Positions 37,625 through 42,363 of a stretch of 42,363 nt of DNA are shown one piece after another. The notes beneath the pieces were generated by a model. That model searched no databases. It was not told the origin of the DNA and saw only the letters and a list, made by a program, of their open reading frames with translations. Where the stretch lies: positions 1 to 42,363 of the forward strand of contig NZ_JVSP01000002.1 of assembly GCF_001061665.1 (NCBI RefSeq), given 5' to 3'. The translations under genes were made by a program, and so were the position numbers. Every line of letters begins with the position of its first letter. Position 1 is the first letter of the stretch. The DNA comes from Rothia mucilaginosa. Lineage in GTDB: Bacteria > Actinomycetota > Actinomycetes > Actinomycetales > Micrococcaceae.

Positions 37625-39319
37625 ATGACTACCTACAAGGGCGTCGGCGTCTACGCCGGTCGCGTGATTGGCCCGGTTCTTCAGATGCCCAAGCCCATTG
37701 AAGAGCCCAAGGACGGCCTGCGTCTGAGCGGTGAGACCGCCGAGGCTGCAGCGCAGCGCATCAAGGACGCTTCGGTCCGCGTTAAGGAAGACCTGCTGGC
37801 TCGTGCAGAGCACGCTAGCCGTGACGGTAAGGCTGTTCTGAAGTCCACCTCTCAGATGGCTACCGACCGTGCACTCATCAAGAGTGCTATCAAGCTGGTC
37901 GAGACCCAGGAGATGGCCCCCGAGCGCGCTATTTGGGAGGCGGCAACCTCCTTCGCTGACCAGATGGCTGCCCTGGGCGGCTACATGGCTGAGCGCGTGA
38001 CCGACATCCACGACGTTCGTGCCCGCATTGTTGCTGAGCTGACCGGTCAGCAGGCTCCCGGCATCCCCGTTTCTGATGAGCCGTTCATCCTGGCCGCGAT
38101 CGACCTGGCACCGGCCGACACCGCAACCCTGGACCCCGAGAAGGTTATCGCCCTGATTACCTCTGACGGTGGCCCCCAGGCACACACCGCTATTCTGGCT
38201 CGCGGCCTGGGCCTGCCCGCTATTGTGGCGGCCAAGGGCGTGACCGAGATTGCTGACGGCACCATCGTCTACGTGGACTCCAACGAAGGCATCGTTGACA
38301 CCGAGCCCACCGACGCTGACCGCGAAGCAGCAATCAAGTACGCAAACCGTAAGCCCGTCGCTGACTTTGACGGCCAGGGCGTGCTGGCTGACGGCACTCG
38401 CGTTCCGCTGTACGCAAACGTTGGTGACGGCAAGTCCGCTGAAAAGGCTGCAAGCCTGAAGGCTGAGGGTGTTGGCCTGCTCCGCACCGAGTTCGGCTTC
38501 CTGGGCCACGACGCTGAGCCCTCCATCGAGACTCAGGCTAAGACCTACAAGTCCGTGTTTGACGCATTCCCCGGCAAGCACATCGTGGTTCGTACCCTGG
38601 ACGCCGGCGCCGACAAGCCCCTGCCGTTCCTGAACGTGAACCCCGAGGAGAACCCCGCACTGGGTGTCCGCGGTTTCCGTACCGACTGGACCGTGCCGGG
38701 CGTTCTGACCCGCCAGCTGCAGGCTATCAAGGCCGCTTCGGAGGATTCCGACGCCGACATTTGGGTTATGGCCCCGATGATTTCGACCACCTCCGAGGCT
38801 CGCAACTTCGCGAACATGCTCAAGGAGATTGGCCTGCCCGTTCACGGTGTGATGGTTGAGACCCCCGCAGCCGTGATGAACGCCGAGGCAATCCTGGGCG
38901 AGGTGGACTTCGTGTCCATCGGTACCAACGACCTGACCCAGTACACCATGGCGGCTGACCGCCTGCTGGGCGATCTGGCTCACCTGAACAACCCCTGGCA
39001 GCCCGCAGTGCTGAAGATGATCAAGATGACCGTTGAGGGTGCTCAGCGTGCATCGGTCACCGCCGGCAAGAAGAAGTACGTGAGCGTCTGTGGTGAGGCT
39101 GCGGCCGACCCGGCTCTGGCTGTTGTTCTGATTGGTCTGGGCGTTGATACCCTGTCCATGAACGCCGGCGCTATCCCCGCCGTGGCCGCCGTGCTGAAGT
39201 CCGTCACCAAGGAGAAGGCACAGCAGATTGCCGCTATCGCCCTGCAGCAGATTTCCTCTGCCGAGGCGAAGGAGAGCGCACGCAAGGCTCTGCCGATTCT
39301 GGACGAGCTGGGCCTCTAA
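37625..39319 (+). CDS. ptsI: PTS phosphoenolpyruvate-protein phosphotransferase, Enzyme I
   Basis: 564 residues from ATG 37625, 567 from ATG 37616. The phosphorylated His lies in SDGGPQAHTAILARGLGLPAIV (about residue 187); most homologues have T-S where this has Q-A before the His. The PEP-binding barrel shows LLRTEFGFL, VRTLDAGADKP, GTNDLTQYTMAADR and the catalytic Cys in SVCGEAAADP. It moves phosphate from PEP to HPr, the first step of all PTS uptake. AGGAT lies 10 bases before ATG 37625 but only two before ATG 37616, so I prefer the former. It lies 89 bases after fruA and is probably also read from its own promoter. A terminator follows. Confidence 0.95.
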   Translation: MTTYKGVGVYAGRVIGPVLQMPKPIEEPKDGLRLSGETAEAAAQRIKDASVRVKEDLLARAEHASRDGKAVLKSTSQMATDRALIKSAIKLVETQEMAPERAIWEAATSFADQMAALGGYMAERVTDIHDVRARIVAELTGQQAPGIPVSDEPFILAAIDLAPADTATLDPEKVIALITSDGGPQAHTAILARGLGLPAIVAAKGVTEIADGTIVYVDSNEGIVDTEPTDADREAAIKYANRKPVADFDGQGVLADGTRVPLYANVGDGKSAEKAASLKAEGVGLLRTEFGFLGHDAEPSIETQAKTYKSVFDAFPGKHIVVRTLDAGADKPLPFLNVNPEENPALGVRGFRTDWTVPGVLTRQLQAIKAASEDSDADIWVMAPMISTTSEARNFANMLKEIGLPVHGVMVETPAAVMNAEAILGEVDFVSIGTNDLTQYTMAADRLLGDLAHLNNPWQPAVLKMIKMTVEGAQRASVTAGKKKYVSVCGEAAADPALAVVLIGLGVDTLSMNAGAIPAVAAVLKSVTKEKAQQIAAIALQQISSAEAKESARKALPILDELGL

Positions 39320-39398
39320 TCAAGAGTCGCTAGGGTTCGCGGCTTCCTCACCGTCGGATGGTCGCTGAACCGCTCGGCCCATGAGCCGACACACCTAC

Positions 39399-39438
39399 AA
39401 TGCCGGGTGCAGAGATTATTTCTGCACCCGGCATTTTT
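39399..39438 (+). terminator. intrinsic terminator of ptsI
   Basis: Perfect 15-base-pair stem (39399-39413 with 39421-39435), seven-base loop GATTATT, then TTT. It lies about 80 bases after the ptsI stop and separates ptsI from ptsH. Confidence 0.9.
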
Positions 39439-39442
39439 ATGT

Positions 39443-39470
39443 TTGTTAGCGCAGGGCTAACCGGTACAAT
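39443..39470 (+). promoter_or_regulatory. candidate promoter of ptsH
   Basis: TTGTTA (39443-39448) and TACAAT (39465-39470) are 16 bases apart; the -10 is close to consensus. The start is predicted near 39477, with a leader of about 83 bases before ATG 39560. Confidence 0.6.
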
Positions 39471-39559
39471 TTATAGGGTAAGGGCGGGTCCTAACGCGCC
39501 CCGTTCATCTAGAATAGGTTCCGAGATTATTTCGGTTCCTGAATCAAAGGAGAAACATA

Positions 39560-39838
39560 ATGGCAGAGCGCGAAGCCACTATCGCAAGCCGTGTCGGCCT
39601 GCACGCACGTCCGGCAGCAATTTTCGCTGAGGCAGCTGGCGACCTCCCCGTCGAGGTCACCATCGCAGCTAAGGGCGAGCCCGCCGATGAGGCTATGGAT
39701 GCAGCATCCATCCTGTCCCTGATGTCCCTGGGCGCAAAGCACGGCGATGTTGTCGTTCTTCGTGCTGAGGGTGAGGGTGCTGAAGAGGCTCTGGACTCGC
39801 TGGTTAAGATCCTCGAGACCGACCACGACGCTGAGTAA
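39560..39838 (+). CDS. ptsH: PTS phosphocarrier protein HPr
   Basis: 92 residues. The phosphorylated His15 sits in the signature RVGLHARPAA. The segment DAASILSLMSLG carries Ser50 at the place of the regulatory Ser46 of Bacillus-type HPr, although whether HPr kinase is present in this organism cannot be seen. HPr carries phosphate from Enzyme I to FruA EIIA and other PTS enzymes. The start has an excellent ribosome-binding site, AAAGGAG. The gene has its own promoter and is bracketed by terminators, so it can be made at a level independent of ptsI. Confidence 0.95.
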   Translation: MAEREATIASRVGLHARPAAIFAEAAGDLPVEVTIAAKGEPADEAMDAASILSLMSLGAKHGDVVVLRAEGEGAEEALDSLVKILETDHDAE

Positions 39839-39907
39839 TTAACCTCGGCCCCGGCCGGGTTGCCGTATTCCGTCGCCCACGGGTGCGGAAACGAGCACAC
39901 AATGCGT

Positions 39908-39941
39908 AAATATCCCGTCACTGAGGTGGCGGGATATTTTG
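39908..39941 (+). terminator. intrinsic terminator of ptsH
   Basis: AAATATCCCG (39908-39917) pairs with CGGGATATTT (39930-39939), with near-complete inner pairing, followed by TGTTG. Confidence 0.85.
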
Positions 39942-40051
39942 TTGCCCGCGTTCTTCACCGAGGGGAGGCAGACCGCGAACAGCCGAAGAAAACGGGCCGG
40001 GCGCAGGGATGGAGAATTTGATTTCGGGACCTGCTCACGAGGGTGTACCCC

Positions 40052-40079
40052 TTGCGTCGCTCCCTTGTTAGACTATAGG
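40052..40079 (+). promoter_or_regulatory. candidate promoter of the ThrE-like gene
   Basis: TTGCGT (40052-40057) and TATAGG (40074-40079) with a 16-base spacer. The predicted start is around 40086, 19 bases before the TTG start codon and just upstream of the ribosome-binding site GGGAGGGGA. Confidence 0.45.
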
Positions 40080-40104
40080 GGCACTGTCTAAACGGGAGGG
40101 GACA

Positions 40105-42315
40105 TTGGCAGAATCGAGGAATACTCCCGCGCCTTCGGAGGTACGAGCCGGAGCGCGGAACGCGTCGCATGCAGGCGAGGCGCAGGCTCAGCCGGGAGAG
40201 CCGGATAACACCCGGAATAGCGCCTCGGAAGAGGCCGTCCCCGCGGTCACAGCGGGTTACGTCGCAGGCAAGGGCGGGTTTCCCCTGGTCTCCCTCGATC
40301 AGGTTGCTGACGAGCGCCTGCGCCGCGTTCTGGCGCAGCAGAACACCTCCGAAGAGACGGGGACCGTGCAGGCGCACGCCGTGAGCGATGTTCTGCACGA
40401 CGTAGCCGCGCAGGTTGGTATTCCTACCGTCCCGGACGAGGTATCCGCCCCGCAGGAGGAGCCTGCCGAGCTCGACCACGGTGCCCGTACCCTCATTGAC
40501 CCGTCCCTCACCCCCGAGGATGAACTGGACGCATACCGCGGCGAAGCGCATCCCGTAACTGCCAGCAACGTGGTGACTGAGGCGGCTCTGACGCGCCCCT
40601 CCCAGCCGGTTCCCATGACCGGCATGATTCCTCAGGTTCCGAACTCCCAGGCCGCGCAGCGTTACGGCCTCGATACGGCCTCTGCCGCGGTGCCCAAGAC
40701 CGGCCCCGTCTCGGTGGCGACGACCGCCGTGCCCCTCGTGGGCCGGAACGTACGAGGAGCGCGAGGCCGCGGTACCGGCGGTCGCTGGGGTACGCGCCAC
40801 CTACGTTCTTTTGTGCGTACCGAGGAGGCGGCTCCCGGCGCACCGCGCGGTGCCGCTCGCATCGCCCAGCGGCAGTTCGTGCCGACCATTCGTACTCAGG
40901 AGCACGAGCGCCGTGAGGCCTTCCGTCGCGAGAAGGAATACGCCCGCGATACCCTGAACTTCACCCTGCGTTTGGCGGAGGCGATGTTCCACTACGGTGC
41001 CGACGCTATGGACGTGGACTCGGCCATCATCGCGGTCTCTTCCGCGTACGGGCTGGATTCGGTGGACGTTGATATTACCAACCAGTCGGTGACCATCAAC
41101 TACACCTCGGACCCGGATATCTACATGGAGTCCCGCATTGCCAAGCGCAACGCGAACGCGGACGAGCGCTTTACCCACACGCTTGTGCGCGTGGTGCGTT
41201 CTTCTACGGAGAACTATGAGGCGCTCTCCGAGGTGTACGGCCTGATTTACAAAATTACGCGAGGCGGCATGACCCTTGAGATTGCCGACCTAAAGCTGAG
41301 CCAGATTACGCACCGACCCAAGCCCTTCCCGCCGCTGGTCGTGTGGCTGGCAAACCTGGCCTGCGCCGCGACGCTGACCGCGGCGCTGGGTGCGAGCTTC
41401 TCCACGGCTCTGAGCGCGGCCATCATCTTTATTCCGGTGTACTTGCTGATTCAGTGGCTAAGCTCAATCGGTATCCCGGCGTTCTTCCGCATGGCAGCCA
41501 GCGCGGGCCTGATGACCTTCCTGGCGATTTGGCTGGGTGGCGATGGTTCGATTCTGCAGCGTCCGGGGGAACCGATTTCGGCACCCCTGGTGGTTGCAGC
41601 GGGCATGATTATGTTTTTGCCAACCCCCCGCCTGGTGGGTGCCGTGCAGGACGCGATTAACGGTTTCCCGGTGACGGCTGCGGGCCGCTTCGTGTCGACG
41701 GGCATGAGCTTCTTGGGCCTGGTGGTCGGCATCGCGACGGCTGTGAGTGCTATTAATATTTTCAATGGCCCGACCCTGGATATTGAGCAGCTGCGCTTCC
41801 AACCGACGACCCCGCTCGTTGCGTCGTTTTTCTTCCTGATTGCGACGGCGACCTTCGCGATTACCCTGCAGACGAAGCTGGTGAAGGTTGGGTGGCTGAT
41901 GCTCATCACCACCTGTGGTCTGGCGGCTTATTACAGCTATGATATTCTGGCCGGCCCGAGCACGGGTCGCGGTCCGACGGCGTGTGCGGCGGTTGTGATT
42001 GGTGCGTTGAGTACGTATTTTGCGTACCGACTGCACGTGCCGCAGGCCATCTTTTCGATTCCCGCAATTACGTTCCTGCTGCCGGGTCTGTCGTTCTTCC
42101 GCGGCATGTACCTGCTGACGGTTGAGACCGACGTGATTCTGGGTATGCAGAACATGATTACGGCGGCCTCGATTGCGGTGGCGATGGCCTCGGGTGTGGC
42201 GCTCGGTAATTACACGATGCAGTATCTGTTGCAGCGTTTCACGAAGCCGCGTAACGTTGAACCTTTGGACGCTGTGGCTCCCGAAGCAGCGGATGCGGAA
42301 TCCACCCCGGCTTAA
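40105..42315 (+). CDS. threonine/serine exporter, ThrE family, with long N-terminal extension
   Basis: 736 residues. Residues 1-270 are polar, low-complexity and probably disordered (Ala/Pro/Glu/Arg-rich). The ThrE core starts near 285: a DUF1212-type domain (FTLRLAEAMFHYGADAMDVDSAI, about 288-310) continues through SVDVDITNQSVTINYTS, and about ten membrane helices follow from 410 to the C-terminus. Corynebacterium ThrE (about 490 residues) exports threonine and serine; this protein has the same core but a much longer N-terminal tail. The tail ends with charged residues (EPLDAVAPEAADAES) at the C-terminus. Start: TTG 40105 with GGGAGGGGA eight bases upstream. Expected function is export of threonine/serine or a related compound; the substrate is inferred from the family. 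Confidence 0.85.
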   Translation: MAESRNTPAPSEVRAGARNASHAGEAQAQPGEPDNTRNSASEEAVPAVTAGYVAGKGGFPLVSLDQVADERLRRVLAQQNTSEETGTVQAHAVSDVLHDVAAQVGIPTVPDEVSAPQEEPAELDHGARTLIDPSLTPEDELDAYRGEAHPVTASNVVTEAALTRPSQPVPMTGMIPQVPNSQAAQRYGLDTASAAVPKTGPVSVATTAVPLVGRNVRGARGRGTGGRWGTRHLRSFVRTEEAAPGAPRGAARIAQRQFVPTIRTQEHERREAFRREKEYARDTLNFTLRLAEAMFHYGADAMDVDSAIIAVSSAYGLDSVDVDITNQSVTINYTSDPDIYMESRIAKRNANADERFTHTLVRVVRSSTENYEALSEVYGLIYKITRGGMTLEIADLKLSQITHRPKPFPPLVVWLANLACAATLTAALGASFSTALSAAIIFIPVYLLIQWLSSIGIPAFFRMAASAGLMTFLAIWLGGDGSILQRPGEPISAPLVVAAGMIMFLPTPRLVGAVQDAINGFPVTAAGRFVSTGMSFLGLVVGIATAVSAINIFNGPTLDIEQLRFQPTTPLVASFFFLIATATFAITLQTKLVKVGWLMLITTCGLAAYYSYDILAGPSTGRGPTACAAVVIGALSTYFAYRLHVPQAIFSIPAITFLLPGLSFFRGMYLLTVETDVILGMQNMITAASIAVAMASGVALGNYTMQYLLQRFTKPRNVEPLDAVAPEAADAESTPA

Positions 42316-42363
42316 CATGCCTGACGGGATTATATAGCCAATATAGAATATGCGTGGCGGCCC
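42316..42363. other. short tail after the ThrE-like gene
   Basis: 48 bases. They hold AT-rich TTATATAG and AATATAGAATA strings but no terminator or gene that can be judged from so little sequence. Confidence 0.5.

Noticed and set aside
37559-38983. 474-codon open frame on the minus strand
   Set aside because: Antisense to ptsI, with a composition typical of a complement frame.
1-42363. Mobile elements, CRISPR arrays, prophage or origin of replication
   Set aside because: No transposase, integrase, regularly spaced repeats, DnaA-box cluster or phage structural genes were found on reading both strands.

Overview
This window is chromosomal DNA of a high-GC Gram-positive bacterium. I read it as an actinobacterium of the Micrococcaceae, with Rothia the best guess. 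That is an inference from the GC-rich third codon positions, the heterodimeric E1 plus E2 2-oxoacid dehydrogenase genes, a ThrE-family exporter and a fructose PTS locus of actinobacterial type. No species-level marker such as rRNA is present. I see no insertion sequence, integrase, phage gene, CRISPR array or replication origin.

Layout. 1-1280: a tandem family of small membrane proteins, one cut by the window edge. 1381-1468: tRNA-Ser(UGA), minus strand. 1594-4780: a quinone oxidoreductase, an unknown helical protein, a CitE-like lyase and a small membrane protein. 4901-4972: tRNA-Thr(CGU). 5190-6760: a DsbA-like lipoprotein translationally coupled to a spermidine-synthase-like protein. 6866-9087: two EamA-type exporters on the minus strand. 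9388-11849: an EcsC-like protein and purB. 12275-15213: a two-gene unit, a WXG100/Esx-like helical protein followed by a 760-residue protein with an alpha/beta-hydrolase core and a proline-rich tail. This is the most unusual locus here and looks like a type VII-type substrate pair. 15333-16460: hisC. 16834-20615: E1-alpha, E1-beta and E2 of a 2-oxoacid dehydrogenase, probably the branched-chain one. 20735-22739: three minus-strand genes, including a 49-residue membrane protein. 22894-24672: an acyl-CoA ligase. 24988-27759: the methionine importer MetQ-MetN-MetI. 27918-31229: a HAD phosphatase and an ABC/FtsX-type transporter pair. 31469-33293: a protein with two histidine-phosphatase domains overlapping a VanZ-like gene. 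33635-39838: fruR-fruK-fruA with ptsI and ptsH, a full phosphorelay from PEP to fructose. 40105-42315: a ThrE-like exporter with a long N-terminal extension.

How the genes work together. Enzyme I and HPr pass phosphate to the fused fructose EIIABC. FruK then makes fructose-1,6-bisphosphate, and the DeoR-type FruR probably senses the sugar phosphate. MetQNI imports methionine. Three exporters of amino-acid-export type (two EamA, one ThrE) lie in the same window. Several genes have no Shine-Dalgarno sequence but a -10-like hexamer six to seven bases before the start codon, which suggests leaderless transcripts. Intrinsic terminators are frequent and clear, and they help define the transcription units.
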